64,000 nt of DNA from positions 310,001 through 374,000 of the forward strand of contig NZ_BQYM01000001.1 in NCBI RefSeq assembly GCF_026008515.1. Reading direction: 5' to 3'. Under the pieces are notes generated by a model, which had not been told where the DNA came from, did no database searches, and was given only the letters and a program-made list of their open reading frames with translations. Both the position numbers and the translations under genes were made by a program. Positions 40,301 to 49,677 of the stretch are shown here, in pieces. Source of the DNA: Hoyosella levis. Its GTDB lineage: Bacteria > Actinomycetota > Actinomycetes > Mycobacteriales > Mycobacteriaceae. Numbering within the stretch: position 1 is the first letter of the stretch; the number at the start of each line of letters is the position of its first letter.

Positions 40301-42068
40301 CGGCCATGACCGGCTCGGCCCGATGGGAGATGGCGGGGAGGTCCGCCTGCTCGACGAGGATGCACGTCGGCGCTGCCGAATCGAGGACGTAGTCGATCCG
40401 TTCGCGCGGATGATCCGGATCCACGGGCACGTACGCGCCGCCAGCCTTGAGGATCGCCCAGAACGACACCAGCATGGCGGCGGAACGCCGCTGGGCGACT
40501 GCCACTCGCCGCTCCGGGCCCACGCCCGCATCGATGAGCAGTCGTGCGAGCTCGGAGGATTGATGGTCGAATGCCTCGTACGTCCAGCGGGACGTGGCAT
40601 CGATCAGCGCGCTGGCGCGGGGCGATCGCTGCGCGGAGCGGGCCAGCATGCCCGGAAGAGTGGCATCGCCGGGGATGCCGAGGCGTCGCTGGTTCCAGAC
40701 CGTGAGCACGAGGGCGCGCTCGTTGTCATCGAGCAGCGGGATGGCGGTGGCCAGCGTGCCGGGGTCCGCGACGGCGAATCGGCGGAGCAGCTCCATGAAC
40801 CGGTGATAGTGGCGGTCGAGCTCCGCCGCGCTGTACCGCTCGGGGTTGGCCTCCAGATCGATGTGCGTGCGCGCCGTGCCCGAGGACGAGTACATGTTGA
40901 CGGCGAGATCATCGACCGGCCCGGTGGAGAGCACGTTGATGCGTCCCACGACGTCACCGAACCGCACATCGGGCCGGAACATCATGATGTTGACCATCGG
41001 CCCGAAGAAGCTGCGATCCGCCGCCGCTGGACCGTTGCCGCGCTGGATATCCTCGAAACGGTACTGCTGGTGCCGCAGCGCCCCGACCAGTTGCGTCTGC
41101 GTCGACTGCAGCAGCTCACCGATCGTGGTCCCGGGGCGCACGGACAACCGCAGCGGGACGATGTTGGACATCATCCCCCCGGAGGCGCGGGCCGACCGGG
41201 TGGTGCGCGCGGTGACGGGCAGGCTCAGCACGATCTCGTCCTGCCTCGTGAACTGCGCGAGGTAGGTCGCGAGCGCGGCGATGGAGAGGGGCGCGATGGA
41301 GCTGTTGAACCGTCGCGCGGATTCCTCGAGGCCTTGCTCGAGATCAGCATCGAGGGGCGCCGAGGCGATGCGGCTGACGGCGCACGCGGGGGCGGAACGC
41401 GTGGCGAGGGAAGCGGGGTCGGGCAGGTCCTCGGTGTAGGCGCGCCAGTACTCCTCGTCGCGGCGGCGCCGCGTGGATGTGGCGTAGGCGGCTTCATCCT
41501 CCTGCAGCTCCTGCAGCGAGTTGGCGGGAACGGGCTTGGCGGGCACGCCCTCGAGCAGTGCCCCGTAGATCGTGGCGGCCCGATTGAGCAGGGTGTTCGC
41601 GCCGAAGCCGTCGATGGTGACGTGATGCATCCGCGTGTACCACCAGTGACGGCCTGCCTCGACCGTCAGGAGGTACGACACCGCGAGCCGGTCATTGACG
41701 ATGTCGATCGGCGTGGAGCTATCCTGCCGCATGAACGCATGCGCTGCTGATCGCGGCTCGGGCTCGTGGGAGAAGTCGATCGGGACGATGTGGTCATTGA
41801 TCCCGGGATCCACGAGCTGGTACGGGGTTCCATCGGACTCGATGATCCTCAGGTAGCCGGAACCAAGCTCCCGGCCTGCCTGCTCGGCCGCCTGGCTCAG
41901 CAGCTCACGATCGATCGGCCCATCGAACTCGATGTACATCGCGATGTTCAGCGGCACGTCGGGATTCACCCGCTGGGCAAGCCACATCCCGTGCTGCGCC
42001 GGCGAGAGCGGAAACGCATGCGGGGGCACAGCGCCACCAGGACTGCCGCCCAGTGCTGCGTCGTTCAT
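22389..42068 (-). CDS. Six-C-domain nonribosomal peptide synthetase, no terminal T or TE
   Basis: This 6559-residue multi-domain synthetase makes a peptide from about five activated amino acids. Order: C1-A1-T1-E1, C2-A2-T2, C3-A3-T3, C4-A4-T4, C5-A5-T5, C6-decayed A. C domains keep HHxxxDG (C1 His148-Gly154; C2 near 1705; C3 2759; C4 3821; C5 4876; C6 5930). Carrier serines are Ser1015, 2572, 3639, 4692 and 5744. E1 (HHLAIDG near 1203, EGHGREE, NYLGR) implies that residue 1 becomes D, and C2 looks DCL-type. Hand-aligned codes: A1 DVWSLALVH, A2 DALFCGGIM, A3 DLKNAGGAV, A4 DAFFAALIW, A5 DLKNYGSDI; substrates not assigned. The start at 42068 has AAGGAG; 42110 is also in frame. No MbtH gene is visible. 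Confidence 0.97.
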   Translation of the reverse strand: MNDAALGGSPGGAVPPHAFPLSPAQHGMWLAQRVNPDVPLNIAMYIEFDGPIDRELLSQAAEQAGRELGSGYLRIIESDGTPYQLVDPGINDHIVPIDFSHEPEPRSAAHAFMRQDSSTPIDIVNDRLAVSYLLTVEAGRHWWYTRMHHVTIDGFGANTLLNRAATIYGALLEGVPAKPVPANSLQELQEDEAAYATSTRRRRDEEYWRAYTEDLPDPASLATRSAPACAVSRIASAPLDADLEQGLEESARRFNSSIAPLSIAALATYLAQFTRQDEIVLSLPVTARTTRSARASGGMMSNIVPLRLSVRPGTTIGELLQSTQTQLVGALRHQQYRFEDIQRGNGPAAADRSFFGPMVNIMMFRPDVRFGDVVGRINVLSTGPVDDLAVNMYSSSGTARTHIDLEANPERYSAAELDRHYHRFMELLRRFAVADPGTLATAIPLLDDNERALVLTVWNQRRLGIPGDATLPGMLARSAQRSPRASALIDATSRWTYEAFDHQSSELARLLIDAGVGPERRVAVAQRRSAAMLVSFWAILKAGGAYVPVDPDHPRERIDYVLDSAAPTCILVEQADLPAISHRAEPVMAVDDAEFEARVRGHDASPLRPGELRGPVLPGTLAYILFTSGSTGKPKGVAVSHGAIVNQAAWLIDHYGFGNDDVILHKTPPTFDVSLWEMTVPLLSGGTVIVAPPDAHRDPAELAGLIERHAVTATSFVPSMLAAFVATADSCQCQSLRLVLAAGESLPADLAARFHQFSNAHLHNLYGPTEFAVHATAARIDTMPHRSVPIGAPVANAQAYVLDRFLEPVPIGAAGELYLAGSQIARGYHGRGDLTADRFIASPHGPPGTRMYRTGDLVRWRDDGMLDYIGRTDFQVKIRGQRIELGEIEAVLASHPDVTNAVATVRATDRGQRLIAHAVLASTGTSVADLQSWVGAALPLYMVPDEIVLLDDMPLTASGKVDRNALPAPAPATTGHGAVAPRTPAEKALAGIMAQVLGIEDASVDDSFFALGGDSIISMQLVSRARDAGYLITPRQVFERQTVAELAKVAVRDDRASQPRLAELPGGPVGSAPLLPNGHWMLERGSYSSYSQAVLVTTPESATRTEIEQVFQDLVDRHDALRLILVDPGGAPRLVIRQPGESRVAPLLDHIVASAAPGSEEFDALVGAQLAAAAQRLDPLEGVILQLVWFTCPGAAGRLLIVVHHLAIDGVSWRILLPDLAMIGAQRSRANAAQPVSAEPSLRGGTSLRRWAHGLAELAQEHRAGATVETWREQLATAGIPLLDVPFDPRRDTVATSRTIRACLPPEVTTMLLERLPVAYRGGINEAIMTAVAVSINKLRAEHGITPSDVTVLTEGHGREESILPGADVSRTVGWFTSLFPVRLELGGIDIEAALAARPPIGDALKRIKEQIAAIPGKGMTYGLLRYPGTAGEAPEGISTTPQASVNYLGRLTTFEIPDELRQQGWIPAAEASGHNSFADPAMAMAAALDLNAYIEESPDGPRLVARFDHATHVLPSTVAARLVAHWTDAMRAIAAHLATPGAGGLTPSDLSLVSITQDEINDLERRYRRIDDIVALAPLQSGLRFHAELSGPARDVYTTQIILELGGTVDADRLHDAAQQLLARHAALRAAFPATTGAPPRQVIVHETTVPWSEHDDLAGPEALEELAEQQRHAPFDLAEPPLLRLVLARASTGEQALIITCHHILVDGWSLPLLVRDLLTLYVLGPSGAGAAPGRAYRDYLEWLQGKPGSESVAEWSRMLEGSTEPTLLAPLGQASGSEGEAADLDVPLPTQLVEGIEATSRSLNITTNTIIQAAWGLLVARLLDREDVVFGATVSGRPTDLPGIDQTIGLFINTVPVRVRINPADTITELLRRVHDQQARMLDHHHTDLAAIVSAVGDGAEFDTLAVFESYPVDRAGITADTDLAGLRLRGVRVTDATHYPFALVALVEDGITLRAKYQQATFTKADARALLHGLKGLLAAFASDPTLLLRDTDILEEEQRAALAPVQGPPASVPLPLGEILAATARRNPVAPAVTDGGQSYSYAQLDQASSQLARHLLELLVARGGADVEQPIAIALPRSWEALVAMWAIARSGLPFLPIDPRYPRDRIEHLLADADAAIGVTTSAHRSSLPATIDWVVLDDPATRDRIGQRAAEPLAASEAPRQPRADSCAYLIYTSGSTGTPKGVAVTHRGLANFRDEQQQRYSVSPASRVLHVSSPGFDAAVLEYLLAFGTGAHLIVAPPDTYAGEPLEKLIREHDVTHAFITPGVLATMAPSAVPGLAHLCAGGEDVPATLVARWAPGRCLHNGYGPTETTIMVAISDPLAPENPVTMGGPIRGTDAVVLDSQLRPVPIGVPGELYITGPGLARGYHARPGLTAAAFVANPFGAPGTRLYSTGDRVRWIRGTGGDLELSYIGRRDHQIKIRGLRVELGEIDAALERHPAVATAITVAVRSGNGAQRLVSYVTPAHPGTAVGEPNAVDPAVLRVHASTILPSHMVPARIIPLEAVPLTVNGKIDRDRLPEPDLDSTPSRPPRAGTEQAIADVFADVIGATTLGADDSFLELGGNSLNATMAVARINSALGSTITVRDLFDNPTVESLAARIDDTPAPARAAPGRPTLEPRARTGPIPLSHAQERMWFLNQLDATSPLYNIAFALVLDGHLELDALEHALSDISDRHEALRTTYPNTGEGPVQLIHPAGTSPRLLPEDIEPGTVDSRMAAIASEGFDVTRELPWRAVLLREAPERHHLVLVAHHIAADGSSMRPLARDIMLAYQARRAGSRPSWAPLPVQYVDYTLWQREMLGDAGDPGSLAGQQLDQWRAILDDLPEALALPTDKPRPSALSGSGDTVRGTIDAPLHHAIEQLARAHRATPFMVVHAALSVLLQRISGQDDIAIGTPVAGRGDAALDDLVGLLVNTAVLRTQVDAHHTFDEHLASVRSRDATAFDLLDVPFEMIVNAIDPARTAAHAPLFQVLLTYQNLAIPAVQLGELEVSARAIDTGTAKFDLQFTLSEGLMSGATGDAGYDIEITYATDLFTERTARAMLQRFIQLLEQLVHQPGARIGDAPILLDVEQQALAALARPAASDSGRSILDDISDRVREQPDALAIRHPAGTLTYRELDERSDLLATELAKHGIGPDDIVALLLPRSPAWIVGMLAAWKRGAAYAPIDPEAPAERIEAILATMGARATVIDGGQSELVARLGRPIGISLLGRVEPMPAQGAHAHHAARSLPAQRLGYVISTSGTTGMPKPTLVDMAGITNTVRWYMSSMRIAPTDIALVASPPTFDLTQKNVWGPLAAGATLLLPDHGFDPRQILEAMREAGGATMANMSPTAFEILLERDRDHQLLGLRALALGGEQPRARFLDLLLEQGTTVINGYGPTEASAVASAHVLTRRTEPVPIGGPIPGTTLRVLDHRLRAVPPGTPGELYIGGIGVGRGYRTMASTTASRFVADPFGSPGARLYRTGDLVAWRTDGELVYLGRSDFQVKINGIRIEPGEVEAALLSISGITQAVVTMHHHSDLGDRLIAHVTVGDDEPSAAREPASIRARLASVLPDYMVPAAIMVLEEIPATSHGKVDRRALPAPDLEPEIEDIIEPEGELERLVAGVIGDVLGTTRVGASTSFFDLGGTSLAAIRVLGRISEATGSEVTIRDLFAAPTVRGIARAIAARTGTEALPPVEARPRPDHAPLSFAQARMWILNQYAPGAAEYNIPFAIRFTGILDTDALEQALRDVVERHATLRTRYPSTPDGPVQVVDEATRIALEPRLTRGEALRQDMIALATTTFDVAAEAPFAAALWRLDDDHHVLGIVAHHIALDGASLAPLARDLLTAYNARCGGTPPDWQPLPVTYIDYALWQREVLGDTARPGTRLAAQLDHWENVLADLPPVLELPTDRPRTAQRTASGARIDRPIPASLHQAIHSLAKAHGATPFMVYHAALAVLLARMSGMRDIAIGTAIEGRASEVLHELVGMFVNTLVLRAVIDPDASFATVLQDIRDRDLDAFSHADVPFESLVEALAPERTAAHAPLFQVALAVGEAREARIELPGIIIEPAGIDVDVTKFDLTVDVEERASEEGTPIGATARLVYATDLFDAATIDRLAERLIALLMTVTEHEATIVSRIEMLRPAEAGALVPARGAEPGPALLLPEILAEAVDRAPDHIAIVAENRSHTYAEIDSSTNQLARILIEEGAGPETVVAISAGRGLATLSAIWAVTKTGAAYLPVDPAHPPERAEDMIRRSGAILGITSGGAPLPGGLRQLDLDDPTTRDRVSVAPGLRIKPRERRGPLGPANAAYVIFTSGSTGVPKGVMVPHAGLATVAREELRLLGVGRDSRVTHLASPSFDAAVFEMLMALCASATTVIVPPSITAGEPLAAVLAEQRISHAFLTPSVLASLGLPSDLPHLRALAVAGEACPPELVDTWAPHVAMHNLYGPTETTIWTTTTGAMRAGEPVTIGRPIAGNAVLVLDERLRPVPVGVPGELYIVSVGEARGYLGQHDLTSARFVANPYGKPGQRMYRSGDLVRWDHDHALHYLGRTDFQVKLRGLRIELGEAEAIIASHPGVTAAVAMVHRDESLGDHLIAYITATSPGIDIDEVRAHVARRAPSYLVPTQILLVAEWPVTVNGKLDRARLPRPDFASTSTEHRSPATPTEELLTDVFADVLGTRQISTTTSFFDLGGNSLSAAKAAARASDALGVAISVRDLFDAPSIVELAARLGRRGSTTRVPLAPMDRPAELPLSLAQQRMRILNDIDPGNAVYNIPLAIRLRGTLDVDAMSAALDDVLARHEVLRTLYPSTPNGPIQVILPVERAPRLEHLAAASAAEAHGHAMEIVTTAFDTSAAIPMRAALISISDTDEHILAVAVHHVSADGASMAPLARDLMLAYQARTDGLEPGWNPLPVQYADFAIWQRLVLGDPSDPASLAASELGYWTDQLAELPELLPLPTDRPRPARQGTRGATYRAPLPAEAIERLNSLAREHRATPFMAMHAVLAALLSTQSGTTDIAIGTPIAGRGEAALDDLVGMFVNTLVLRLRVDGGQSFEDLLAEARRVDLEAFDHTDVPFEQVVDAVDPPRSRAHTPLFQVMLSFQNQAVPVLRLAGLEAEFLDADGATAKFDLQFTITEPTEHAPREVIVTYAAELFDHHTIEVLVDRLLLLIDHVTTVPAAPLRDHPLLTDREREQIAEWGTGTTATPPATPLALIREQARQRPGARAVAAADGSLTYAELEHWSGQIAHQLIERGIGPEDVVALAVPRSRAWIVGMVAAWKAGAAYLPVDPTLPPARIATILEDTGASIVACLPGWKHSEAIGPGRAITIGTMPPGSMSPGSMPGILPDRWTDPGARHRLGYVITTSGSTGRPKPTLVPIGGILNTLHWYLGELDVLAGEGVLVASAPTFDLTQKQVWSALCLGATLHLAEPRFDPASILRAVADEGIVLANMAPSAFEALVEADNDSILAGLRTVYLGGEPIRMNMVRELIDRGVRIINSYGPTEASDIVARWTVGPDIDPAPIGTPIANARLHVLDDWLRPVPPGLPGELYIGGLPVARGYGNLPGLTAQRFVADPFAAGGRLYRTGDLVRWRSDGALDYLGRTDFQVKIRGLRIELGEIEAALLALGTVNQALVVAEGDQLIAYAATSSLDEDFPRTARAALASTLPDYMIPAHIIALPEFPLSASGKIDRRALPAPAARPSTGSIVAPATGTEELLAGIFVDVLGIENASTDVSFFELGGHSLTALKVVARASAATGTTLRAQDIFEQPTIAGLASILDERATGPARPPLAPRVHPAHPPLSPAQERMHILNRWDPALATYNIPVALRLRGTLDRAALRAAVKDILERHLMLRTIFPSEAGEPYQRVLDTQAVSATVLTELSLAPADATDGLLGLVGRGFDVTSEAPIRIEVISTGTNEHILALVVHHIAADGESIPPLVRDMISAYAARAAGTEPGWEPLPISYLDYAAWQHDLLGDPRDPGSLWSEQITFWRRALAGTPDVLDLPLDKPRPAIPAADGGAVDLPLAPGLEKGLAATARETGTTTFMVLHAALAVLLARITGSSDIVVGTPTAGRSDPALADLVGMFVNTLPLRTLIDPTATAAEVISQARRADIAAYSHADVPFEAIVDAVMPRRPITHSPVYQVLLSVDRARPGTATFAGLEIAALDHGLHVAKTDLTFGIVEDENRLSGSITYRRDLFEEKTVRRIAAWYATILETLVTSPGTTVGDIALAGHEDGVADAAPVLSPERIEGEAVAGAPATLLQAIEAAIENGPTAIAARRNDSELTFRNLDRRSSRLARLLLGRGARAGTTVRVAVPPSLELVVALLAVVKTGATIVMTEGTPAATTRSDLGIGLDEDSTAGSEATEWILLGDAATATQIKQQPASPVTFYDRPHPLRETTPAIIVPHGGESIALTQLGAALLTGPGSAPAGQMAIIQALSMGSTIDLDDALIDATGPDLAGILLHGDARGIEPAPGITLRILDEQLAPATAGQLYACDAGLASHLVSGAGSTAATLVADPHATSPGGRLIRLGLGARLGSSGRIELAERGTG
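22392..23330 (-). other. Vestigial adenylation domain at the NRPS C-terminus
   Basis: The last 313 or so residues of the NRPS (about 6247-6559) retain outer A-domain blocks. These are [38 protein letters not shown] (core A2), [30 protein letters not shown] (A5/A6 region) and [20 protein letters not shown], where YRTGD (A7) should be. The P-loop A3 (TSGSTG), the substrate-binding A4/A5 (YGPTE), the A7 Asp and everything from A8 on are missing. It stays in frame to a normal stop, so it is a decayed but still translated domain that cannot activate an amino acid. Confidence 0.85.
37700..38970 (-). other. Epimerization domain of NRPS module 1
   Basis: This part of the NRPS, directly after carrier Ser1015, has the E-domain signatures [32 protein letters not shown] and NYLGRL. 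It converts the first carrier-bound residue from L to D. No other module has an E domain, so only residue 1 is predicted to be D. Boundaries are approximate. Confidence 0.85.
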
Positions 42069-42297
42069 GCGGCTCCTTATCGCTGCCCCGGCCTTGCCAC
42101 CATTGTCCACGCCTAGCGGAGCGATGGCCGCTGGCCAGGCTCTGGGGGCAACCGCCGCGTACCCGCGCGGACTGTGACCACCAGCACTCCATGCATGTAC
42201 GTTACAACTACTTCACACTATGTCTGTTAAGTGGCAGGGATACTGTAGCTATCACCGCGCGGGCGCTAGCCACGGTGCCCGGCACGCCGTCATCCTG
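42069..42297. promoter_or_regulatory. Divergent region, NRPS / DUF202 gene
   Basis: It holds the NRPS promoter (-), with the ribosome site AAGGAG at about 42072-42077 on the minus strand, and the promoter of the DUF202-HNH pair (+). The segment 42190-42260 is A+T-richer than its surroundings and is the likeliest promoter position. No clear operator was seen. Confidence 0.4.
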
Positions 42298-42735
42298 ATG
42301 CCCACCGCACGGCGGGCACATCGCCAGAACGGAGAATCGTTGCGCCCCGAGAAGCATGCGCCTGACGAACACGTCGATGACGAGCCGCTGACCGAGGCTA
42401 CCCGGCCCGACGAGCGATTCACCCTAGCGAGCGAGCGCACCTTCCTGGCCTGGATCCGCACCTCACTGGGCCTCATGGTCGCGGGCGTCGCGCTCATCCA
42501 CGTCGTTCCCGAGTTCGCGAACGAGACGATCCGCAGCCTCATCGGCGGCTCGCTCGTCGTGCTCGCGGGCACCGCCGCCGCAGCGGGCCTCGCGCGCTGG
42601 CACGTCGTCGAGAGAGCCCTGCGCACGGGATCCGATATGCCTGGCAGCAAGCACCTCGTCGCGCTCACCACGGTGGTCGTGCTCGTGTCCGCCATCGCGG
42701 TGATCGCCATCATCGCCGACGCGATGTCCGCCTGA
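42298..42735 (+). CDS. DUF202 family membrane protein
   Basis: This 145-residue protein has the DUF202 (YidH-like) signature ERTFLAWIRTSLGLMVAGVAL, then two more membrane helices (LIGGSLVVLAGTAAAAGLA and LTTVVVLVSAIAVIAIIA). The function of the family is unknown. The N-terminal 40-odd residues are hydrophilic and acidic. The start is uncertain: the ATG at 42298 has no ribosome site, while a TTG at 42340 lies 5 nt after GGAG and would give 131 residues. The HNH nuclease gene begins 2 bases after the stop, so the two are very likely co-transcribed. Confidence 0.85.
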   Translation: MPTARRAHRQNGESLRPEKHAPDEHVDDEPLTEATRPDERFTLASERTFLAWIRTSLGLMVAGVALIHVVPEFANETIRSLIGGSLVVLAGTAAAAGLARWHVVERALRTGSDMPGSKHLVALTTVVVLVSAIAVIAIIADAMSA

Positions 42736-42737
42736 CC

Positions 42738-43865
42738 ATGCCCGGCCAGCCCGCGAGCCCGACGCCGCCGGACCCGCGCGGCACCGAGGATTCGATCGCG
42801 CTCGCCCAGCGTATTGTTGCTCTGCTCGAATCTGGCGCCCGGCAGTCCACCTACAAGCTCGCCACGCTGCTCGCCCTGATCGACGAGGCCGTCGAGAACC
42901 CGGTACCGGGCTCGGCAGAGCTAGCGGTCACCGTCCCCGCGCTCGCGCAACGGGTGATCGCCTACTACTGGCCGCAGGTGCAGCCCTACAGCCCCAGCGG
43001 CCCACTCCGGCAGGGATGGGCCCAGGGATCATCGCCAGGTCCGGGCCGCGGCATGCCGCGCATTCCCCGGTTGATCGAGGAGGCCCGCGCCGCGCTCCGC
43101 GCCGAGGGGCATGCCACTGCCGGCCACGCGCGCGAATCGGGCTCGCCGATCTACCAGCGCCTGGTCCGCGAGGTCGCGTACCAGCTGGCCCGGAACCCGC
43201 TCACCTACCTGCAGACGCCCGTGCGCGTGCCACAGGGGGCGAGCACGGATTTCCTCTTCGATGCCAGCGGTTTCCACAACTCCATCAGCCGCGCCGCCCT
43301 CGACGCCCACGGCCCGCTCGTCCTGCGCCCGGGAGTGGCCGCCGCGCTCCGCGAATGCGCTCCCCTGCTGCGCCCCGTCGTCGAGATGACCTGGATCGCC
43401 GATATCGTGCGGTTCAACGCCGCCGAGCTCGACCAGGAGGATCTCGCGGGATTCCTCTTCGGCGCTGACCGCTCGTCGCTGATCCGGTTGCACGACCCCC
43501 TGCGCGATATCCAGCACGGCCGCTGCTTCTACTGCGATGCTCTGCTGCGCGCCACGCCCCATGTCGACCACGTGCTGCCGTGGTCGCGCATACCGCTCGA
43601 TGGCACCGCGAACCTCGTGCTCACCGATGCGCGCTGCAACGGCAACAAGCTCGCCATGCTGCCAGTGCGCGATCACCACGAGCGAGCGATCGCGCGCCCC
43701 GGCTCCCTGCTGCGCGAGCTCTCCGCGGCGTCGGGGCTGCCGGTCCTGCTCGACCGCACCACCGATGCGGGAACCGGCATCTACACCACGATCCCCACCG
43801 GGACGTTGCTGTGGCGGGGCCGCGATTCCTACGAGATCCACCAGCGGCGGCGCGGCACGGGCTAG
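42738..43865 (+). CDS. HNH endonuclease domain protein
   Basis: This 375-residue protein has a C-terminal HNH nuclease domain (about 250-310). GRCFYCDALL has a zinc-binding Cys pair, PHVDHVLPW holds the first catalytic His, and ANLVLTDARCNGNK gives the Asn and the second zinc/metal region. The N-terminal 200 residues are helical and unrecognised. Proteins of this build occur both as housekeeping and as defence nucleases. The only partner here is the DUF202 membrane protein, whose stop is 2 bases upstream. No methylase or restriction partner is visible. Confidence 0.85.
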   Translation: MPGQPASPTPPDPRGTEDSIALAQRIVALLESGARQSTYKLATLLALIDEAVENPVPGSAELAVTVPALAQRVIAYYWPQVQPYSPSGPLRQGWAQGSSPGPGRGMPRIPRLIEEARAALRAEGHATAGHARESGSPIYQRLVREVAYQLARNPLTYLQTPVRVPQGASTDFLFDASGFHNSISRAALDAHGPLVLRPGVAAALRECAPLLRPVVEMTWIADIVRFNAAELDQEDLAGFLFGADRSSLIRLHDPLRDIQHGRCFYCDALLRATPHVDHVLPWSRIPLDGTANLVLTDARCNGNKLAMLPVRDHHERAIARPGSLLRELSAASGLPVLLDRTTDAGTGIYTTIPTGTLLWRGRDSYEIHQRRRGTG

Positions 43866-43874
43866 GCGGGCGGG

Positions 43875-44207
43875 CTAGCCGGCAACGGGCACGGCGGCGT
43901 CGCCGATCGCCTCGAGCATTACTCCGTGCTCGAAGCCACCGCGCTCGGCGCGCTTCTGCGCTGCCACGAGCTCGAGCTCGAGCCGCCCGTGACCATGCTG
44001 GGCCAGCAGGGAGAGCAGCACCTCGTACAAGTCGGCGGCCTCGTCGAGCACCTCGTCGGGATGGGCCTCGGTCAGCTCGGAGCATTCCTCGCCGAGCTTG
44101 CGCAGCAATGCGGCACGCCGCTCGTCGCCATCGACCACATGCACCCGCGGGTCCCTTCCGGAGGCGCGGATGATGTGCGGGATGTGATCGCGTACCAGCT
44201 TGCTCAT
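43875..44207 (-). CDS. MazG-like NTP pyrophosphohydrolase
   Basis: This 110-residue all-alpha protein has the metal-binding pattern of MazG/phosphoribosyl-ATP pyrophosphohydrolase relatives: KLGEECSELTEA (EExxE) followed by VLDEAADLYEVLLSLLAQHG (ExxD). It begins MSKLVRDHIPHIIRASG, the common start of the phosphoribosyl-ATP-diphosphatase-like housecleaning group. It probably hydrolyses non-canonical nucleoside triphosphates. The stop is 9 bp from the convergent HNH gene. Confidence 0.85.
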   Translation of the reverse strand: MSKLVRDHIPHIIRASGRDPRVHVVDGDERRAALLRKLGEECSELTEAHPDEVLDEAADLYEVLLSLLAQHGHGRLELELVAAQKRAERGGFEHGVMLEAIGDAAVPVAG

Positions 44208-44364
44208 GACCCCGATTTCTACCCGACGCGCCGCGCCGCGGGACCAGAACGCCGAAGTTGCCTCCCTCCCGGGTCCACCGAGGACCGCGGTGCGGGCGGC
44301 GCGGACATCGCCCGGGCGGTATTGTCATGCCAGCGAGCCGACGGATCAGGGAGGGAGCAGCACG

Positions 44365-45477
44365 ATGGCCGATGACCCGCGCGCCACCCGCTCCGGCGAG
44401 CCCGCGACCGAGCGTGCGGCACCGACTCCGAGCGATATCCGCCGCTGGCGCCGCTACCTCGCCAATGAGCGCGCCGAGGCCGCGGTGTACATGGATCTCG
44501 CCGAGCGCCGCACTGGCGAGGAGCGGGAGATCCTCCTCGCCCTCGCCCACGCCGAGGGCCGCCACGAGGCGCACTGGCGCCAACTCCTCGGCGATCACGT
44601 CGGCATGCCCCTGCGCGGCGATTTCCGTACCCGGATGCTCGGGTTCCTTGCCCGTCGCTTCGGCTCTGTGTTCGTGCTCGCCCTCGTCCAGCGGGCCGAG
44701 AAGCGATCGCCGTACGCATCCGATACCGATGCCACGAGCGCCATGACGGCCGACGAGCACATCCATGAGGAGGTCGTGCGCGCGCTCGCCACCCGCGGCC
44801 GCAACCGGCTCTCTGGCACGTTCCGCGCCGCCGTGTTCGGCGCTAACGATGGCCTGGTGTCCAACCTCGCGCTCATCCTCGGCTTCGCGGGCAGTGGCGC
44901 GGGCAACGAGGTCATCCTGCTAGCGGGCGCGGCCGGCCTGCTCGCGGGCGCGATGTCGATGGCGGCCGGCGAGTACATCTCGGTGCGGTCGCAGCGGGAG
45001 CTGCTCGAGGCGTCCACCCCGAGCCTTCACACACGGGACGCGGTGCCTGATCTCGACGTCAACGAGAACGAGCTCGCACTGGTCTACCGTGCTCGGGGCA
45101 TGTCCCCGGCGGAGGCCGAGCAGCGGGCCACCGATGTCCTCGCGGGGCTCCGCACGGACGATCCTGATGGGCAACCGAGCGCGGAATCGCACGAGACGGT
45201 GGGCACCGCGGTGCGTGCTGCACTGGCGAGCTTCGGGTTCTTCGCCTCCGGTGCCATCATCCCGGTGATCCCCTACGCCCTTGGCGTCGAGGGCTTCGCG
45301 GCCTTGATCACCGCGTGCATGCTCGTGGGCATCGCGCTGATCGCCACGGGCGTTGTTGTTGGCCTGCTCTCCGGCGGCCCGCCAGCCAAGCGCGGCCTGC
45401 GGCAGCTCAGCATCGGGTACGGCGCCGCAGCACTCACCTACCTACTCGGGCTCGCGTTCGGCACCACGATCGGTTGA
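44365..45477 (+). CDS. Ferritin-like domain-VIT1/CCC1 transporter fusion (MbfA-like)
   Basis: This 370-residue protein joins an N-terminal ferritin/rubrerythrin-like four-helix domain (about 25-115; ANERAEAAVYMDLAERR, and LALAHAEGRHEAHW with an ExxH metal motif) to a VIT1/CCC1 membrane transporter (about 145-365; FRAAVFGANDGLVSNLALILG and AGAMSMAAGEYISVRSQREL). MbfA-type proteins export iron or manganese and protect against metal and peroxide stress. The start at 44365 follows GGAGGGAG; an in-frame codon at 44200 is less likely. Its last 36 bp overlap the 3' end of the convergent antiporter gene. Confidence 0.9.
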   Translation: MADDPRATRSGEPATERAAPTPSDIRRWRRYLANERAEAAVYMDLAERRTGEEREILLALAHAEGRHEAHWRQLLGDHVGMPLRGDFRTRMLGFLARRFGSVFVLALVQRAEKRSPYASDTDATSAMTADEHIHEEVVRALATRGRNRLSGTFRAAVFGANDGLVSNLALILGFAGSGAGNEVILLAGAAGLLAGAMSMAAGEYISVRSQRELLEASTPSLHTRDAVPDLDVNENELALVYRARGMSPAEAEQRATDVLAGLRTDDPDGQPSAESHETVGTAVRAALASFGFFASGAIIPVIPYALGVEGFAALITACMLVGIALIATGVVVGLLSGGPPAKRGLRQLSIGYGAAALTYLLGLAFGTTIG

Positions 45478-47136
45478 TCCCTCGCCCGTGCGCCGCTCGT
45501 TGGCAACGAGCTCCTCGAGCAGCTCCACGGTGGCATCGGCGGCGATCCGGAACGGCTCGAGCACCACCTCGATGCCCGCCCCCGCGAGATCCAGGGCGTC
45601 ACGCTCATGGTGCGCGGTCACCACGATCCGTCCCGGGAAGGCGTGATGACGCAGCCCGTGCAGCAACGCCCGGTTCACATCCGCGACGGGCACTGTGCTG
45701 ATGACAGCGCGAGCGGTGTCGAGCGGCAACGTCTCCAGGAAGTGGACGTCCTCCGCGCACCCGAACACCACCTGCATGCCGTGCCTGTGCCGATGCTTCA
45801 CGCGGAAGGGATCGCAGTCCACCGCGAGCACCCGCCAACCGTCCGAGGTCAGCCGATCCGCGATCCGGCCACCAAAGCGGCCCAGCCCGTAGAGGATCAC
45901 GTCGCACGGGGGCCTCTCGGGCGTCGGCCGGCGCACCCGGCCCTGCGTCCGATCGAACCGCTCGAGCCACGGCCCGATCCGCCGGAAGATCTGGTGCGAG
46001 TACAGGATCAGGTACGTCGATCCGCCGATGGTGATCAGGCCGACCACCGTGATGAGGCTGACCGTGGCATTGGTGATATGCCCCAGGCTCAATCCGAGCG
46101 CGGCCAGGATCAGCGAGAACTCCGAGATCTGCGCGACCGTCAGGCCTGCGAGGAACCCCACTCGCACGGGATAGCGCATCAATGCCATGATCACCATCAC
46201 GATCAGGGGATTGCCCACCAGGACGAAGATCGAGAGCACGATGGCCTCGCCGATCTGCTCCCCCGCGTCGGTGAACTCTAGCTGCGCGCCCAGGGCGAGG
46301 AAGAAGAACAGCAGCAGGAAATCCCGCAGGCTCACGAGCCGGGCTCCGAGCGCGTCGCGGTACGGCGTGGAGGCTAGCGACATGCCCGCGAGGAACGCCC
46401 CCACCTCGGAGCTGAAGCCCAGCCAATCGCTGACCGCGGCAATGGAAACCGCGTACGCGACACCGAACAGCACAAGCAACTCCTGCGAGCGCGCTACCGA
46501 ATGCAGCAACCGTGGCAGCACCAGCTTCATCAGCAGCACTATGCCAACGACCAGTGCCGCGCCCTTCGCGATGACCGTGATGATGTCGGCGCGCATCGAT
46601 CCGCTCGATTCCTGCCCGAATGCCGTCAAAACGATCATCACCGCCACGACGACGATGTCCTGCACGATGAGGAAGCCCACCGCGATGCGGCCGTGCAGAT
46701 GGTCGATCTCGCGCTTGTCGGACAGCAGCTTGACGATGATGATCGTCGACGAGAACGTCAGCGCCACTGCCACATACAGGGCGGTCACCGTGTCCATGCC
46801 CAGCAGGCGCGCGATGCCGAAGCCGATGATCGACGTGAACGCGACCTGTCCGAGCCCGGTCGCCAGCGCGACCGGACCGGTACTTCGGATCAGATGGATA
46901 TCGAGCCGGAGCCCCACAAGGAACAGCAATATCGCGATGCCCAGGTGGGCCAGCAGCTCGATCGTGCCATCGGCGGTCACCCAGCCCAGGCCTACCGGGC
47001 CAACGAGGATGCCAACACCGATGAACGCCACGATCAGGGGTTGCTTCAGCCAGACGGCGAGCAATGCCGCAATAGCGGCCACGGCAAGGATCCCGGCGAT
47101 GAGGGGAAAGTCATTGACCTGCATCGGCGCATCCAT
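45442..47136 (-). CDS. CPA2-type cation:proton antiporter with RCK/TrkA-N domain
   Basis: This 564-residue protein has about 12 membrane segments of the Na+/H+ exchanger fold (residues 1-385; AVALTFSSTIIIVKLLSDK, and FGVAYAVSIAAVSDWLGFSSEVGAFLAGMSL). A cytoplasmic Rossmann RCK domain follows (about 410-530, CDVILYGLGRFGGRIADRL). It resembles KefB/KefC-type K+ efflux or Na+/H+ antiporters under nucleotide control. The start may be 47136 or the second Met at 47124; neither has a strong ribosome site. The 3' end overlaps the convergent ferritin-VIT gene by 36 bp. Confidence 0.9.
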   Translation of the reverse strand: MDAPMQVNDFPLIAGILAVAAIAALLAVWLKQPLIVAFIGVGILVGPVGLGWVTADGTIELLAHLGIAILLFLVGLRLDIHLIRSTGPVALATGLGQVAFTSIIGFGIARLLGMDTVTALYVAVALTFSSTIIIVKLLSDKREIDHLHGRIAVGFLIVQDIVVVAVMIVLTAFGQESSGSMRADIITVIAKGAALVVGIVLLMKLVLPRLLHSVARSQELLVLFGVAYAVSIAAVSDWLGFSSEVGAFLAGMSLASTPYRDALGARLVSLRDFLLLFFFLALGAQLEFTDAGEQIGEAIVLSIFVLVGNPLIVMVIMALMRYPVRVGFLAGLTVAQISEFSLILAALGLSLGHITNATVSLITVVGLITIGGSTYLILYSHQIFRRIGPWLERFDRTQGRVRRPTPERPPCDVILYGLGRFGGRIADRLTSDGWRVLAVDCDPFRVKHRHRHGMQVVFGCAEDVHFLETLPLDTARAVISTVPVADVNRALLHGLRHHAFPGRIVVTAHHERDALDLAGAGIEVVLEPFRIAADATVELLEELVANERRTGEGSTDRGAEREPE

Positions 47137-47204
47137 CCGTGGACGAGTCCTGCCTGGTCTCTACCTTCTCATAGGCGCTGGTCCGGGGAAAGAGCGCGCA
47201 AGGC

Positions 47205-48476
47205 CTACTCGGGCGGCGCGGCAGGCCCTTCCACTGGCTCCGCACCGGCGGGAACGAGCCGCACCGGCACCTCCGGGAAACTCCCTGACGTATCGATCCG
47301 CTGGGGAGCGCCACCCTCGAGCACCAGTGGCGATCGGTGCGCCACTGTCACGCTGGTGATGTCGTAGCACTGCGGGGCGAGCGCGAGCACGATATGCCCG
47401 GTCGCTGTCGCTGGCCGGGTCGTATACGACTCACCCGCGCTGGGCTCGCATGGCACTAGCTGCAGGCTGGCACCAGGCACCACCGCTCCCGTTCGCGCGT
47501 CCAATACCTTCAGCGACCCAGCCCGCCATGCCTCGCCGAGACCGCCAGGCCCGTCGAAGAACCGGATCTCCGCGGGTGATTCCTGGCCGGAGCCATCGAT
47601 CATCACATGGCGCATCCCCTCGGGCACGGGGTAGGCGTTCTCGGGCAGTGCACCGAGCGTGAAGTGATAGCAGCCGGGAGGTCCTTCGAGGACGAGCCGA
47701 CCTGCTTCGTCTGTCGTGCCGGTGAGGGTCGTGATCGGTTGGACGGGTTCCGGGCCGGTTGGGGCGTCGCAGGCCTTGAGCAAGTGGGCGTGCACCTCGA
47801 CGCCGACGATCGGCGAGCCACCTAGCGTTCGCGCGACCACTTCGAGCGGCGCCGCCTCGGGCGCTGCTTGCTCCGATGCTCCGGCGAGATGACGACCATC
47901 TGGCTCGGCTGGCGCGGGCTCCACAGGCGGCTCGACTGGGGACGGCGGGGGCTCCACAGGCGGCTGCTCGGCTGGTGCGGGCTCGGCGGGAAGCTGCTCG
48001 GTAGGCGGGGGCTCCACAGGCGGCTGCTCGGCGGGAGGCTGCTCGGTAGGCGGGACCGGAGCGGGTGGTTCCACCGCTACGGGTGGCTGCGGAGCGGGCG
48101 CTGGTGCGGGAGCGGGCGCTGATGCTGGGGGTCCATCGAGAATAAGGATTGGCGGAGGCTCAGCCACCACACGCGCCGGGGATGGCACAGCGTTTCCTGG
48201 GGTAGCGGTGGGCTCCGGGGCAGGCTGGGCATCACCGGCCCCGGGATCAGCAGCGCCGGCAGCACCCGCATCCGGAACTGCCTCCGCAGGTACGGAATTG
48301 GCCACGGTTTCGGTGGTGGAGTCGAGCGTCAGCGGACTGTAGTTGTACACCATCTCGGAATCCGGCGAGCTGCACGCGGCGGCGAGGGCAGCTCCTCCGG
48401 CCACAAGCGCCAGCGGCACGCCGCGCCAGACCGGGCGTCCCGGCGAGTGCATCATTCTGTCACCCACGCTGATCAC
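47205..48476 (-). CDS. Proline-rich lipoprotein with two Cys-containing beta domains
   Basis: This 423-residue predicted lipoprotein has the lipobox AALAAAC near residue 35. A long Pro/Glu/Ala-rich stalk follows (about 100-195, repeated [15 protein letters not shown] units) that could span the cell envelope. Then come two prealbumin-like or carboxypeptidase-regulatory-like domains, each with a Cys pair ([11 protein letters not shown] with [19 protein letters not shown] with APQCYDITS). The C-terminal half is clearly paralogous to the protein at 49678-50571. GTG at 48476 is the frame start, and the ATG at 48455 is an alternative. Function unknown; a surface adhesion or ligand-binding role is possible. 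Confidence 0.82.
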   Translation of the reverse strand: MISVGDRMMHSPGRPVWRGVPLALVAGGAALAAACSSPDSEMVYNYSPLTLDSTTETVANSVPAEAVPDAGAAGAADPGAGDAQPAPEPTATPGNAVPSPARVVAEPPPILILDGPPASAPAPAPAPAPQPPVAVEPPAPVPPTEQPPAEQPPVEPPPTEQLPAEPAPAEQPPVEPPPSPVEPPVEPAPAEPDGRHLAGASEQAAPEAAPLEVVARTLGGSPIVGVEVHAHLLKACDAPTGPEPVQPITTLTGTTDEAGRLVLEGPPGCYHFTLGALPENAYPVPEGMRHVMIDGSGQESPAEIRFFDGPGGLGEAWRAGSLKVLDARTGAVVPGASLQLVPCEPSAGESYTTRPATATGHIVLALAPQCYDITSVTVAHRSPLVLEGGAPQRIDTSGSFPEVPVRLVPAGAEPVEGPAAPPE

Positions 48477-48674
48477 TCCCCTGCTGGCGTTGCTGCGTCA
48501 GTTGATATTTCACTCTCCAAGCAGCATTAATGCACGCATCCACGGGCCGTGCCGCGCAAACGACCCTGGATCGTGACTGCACTGTTACCGGCCATTCCCG
48601 GTGCGCGACCGCAACAGGTTCTCCTACGCTGTGGGGGACGAATCCTTCATTGCTCAACCAGCGAGGTACCTGTC

Positions 48675-49673
48675 TTGACGCCATCGTTCGTTCCTCGCGG
48701 TGCCCGGATGCTCGCGCGCACCGCCGATGCGGTGCTCGAGGGCACCGTGGTGGGGAGCTTCTCGTCGCTGGGCCTGTCCGCGCGCCGCGCCCTGCCAGCA
48801 TGGCCGGGCGATCCGGAACTGCATGCGCTTCGCGACAAGACAGTGCTCGTGACCGGCGCCGGTTCCGGCATCGGTGCCGAGTGCGCCCGGCAGCTCGCGA
48901 TGCTCGGGGCCCGGGTGCTGCTCGGGGTGCGTACCCCGAGCAAGGGAACCGCGACCGCATCGTGGATCCGGGAAACAGTGCCGGGTGCCGACATCGATGT
49001 TGTGGACATCGACGTCGCTGATCTCACCTCGGTGCGCCGCGCGGCCCGCCATGTCCTCTCCGTGGAGCCCCGGCTGGACGTCGTCATCCACAACGCGGGC
49101 GTGCTGCCGAAGGAGCGGGAGCTCACCGCTGACGGCCACGAGGTGACCCTCGCGACGCACGTCCTCGGCCCGCTGCTGTTGTCGGAGCTGCTGCGCCCGG
49201 CCCTGCGCGCATCCGGCACCAGCAGGGTCGTCTTTGTCTCCTCCGGCGGGATGTACACGCAGGGCCTGGCCGTCGACGATCCCGAGTACGCGCAGGACGA
49301 GTACAAGGGAGCGGTGGCATATGCCCGCACCAAGCGCATGCAAGTGTCCCTGGTGCCGCTGCTCGCGCACCGGTGGGCATCGGACGGCATCGCGGTGCAC
49401 GCGATGCACCCAGGCTGGGCGAACACTCCCGGCGTGGTCGATGCGCTCCCTGGGTTCCACCGCCTGATGCGCCCGCTGCTGCGCGACGCGCGCGCCGGGG
49501 CCGACACCATCGTGTGGCTCGCGGCCGCGCGGCCCGCCCCGGAGTCCGGGCACTTCTGGCACGATCGCCATCGCCGTTCCCCGTTCCGGCTGCCCGGCAC
49601 CAAGCACGACGAGCACGACGTGATGCGGCTGTGGGAGTTCTGCCGTGGCGTGCTCGACCTGCCAGTGCGCTAG
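48675..49673 (+). CDS. Short-chain dehydrogenase/reductase
   Basis: This classical SDR of about 332 residues has the Rossmann motif TVLVTGAGSGIGAECARQL, NAG in VVIHNAGVLP, the catalytic YxxxK as YARTK, and the PGWANTPGV loop. A roughly 40-residue N-terminal extension precedes the Rossmann fold. The start is uncertain: a TTG at 48675 has GAGG 10 nt upstream, and an ATG at 48708 is the alternative. The layout resembles dehydrogenase/reductase SDRs related to retinol dehydrogenases. It lies between the two paralogous lipoproteins but on the opposite strand. Confidence 0.87.
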   Translation: MTPSFVPRGARMLARTADAVLEGTVVGSFSSLGLSARRALPAWPGDPELHALRDKTVLVTGAGSGIGAECARQLAMLGARVLLGVRTPSKGTATASWIRETVPGADIDVVDIDVADLTSVRRAARHVLSVEPRLDVVIHNAGVLPKERELTADGHEVTLATHVLGPLLLSELLRPALRASGTSRVVFVSSGGMYTQGLAVDDPEYAQDEYKGAVAYARTKRMQVSLVPLLAHRWASDGIAVHAMHPGWANTPGVVDALPGFHRLMRPLLRDARAGADTIVWLAAARPAPESGHFWHDRHRRSPFRLPGTKHDEHDVMRLWEFCRGVLDLPVR

Positions 49674-49677
49674 CCGC

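Noticed and set aside
22389-42068. Siderophore synthetase
   Set aside because: No aryl-acid loading domain, cyclisation domain, N-hydroxylase, formyltransferase, MbtH or iron transporter gene was seen in or next to the locus, so there is no positive support.
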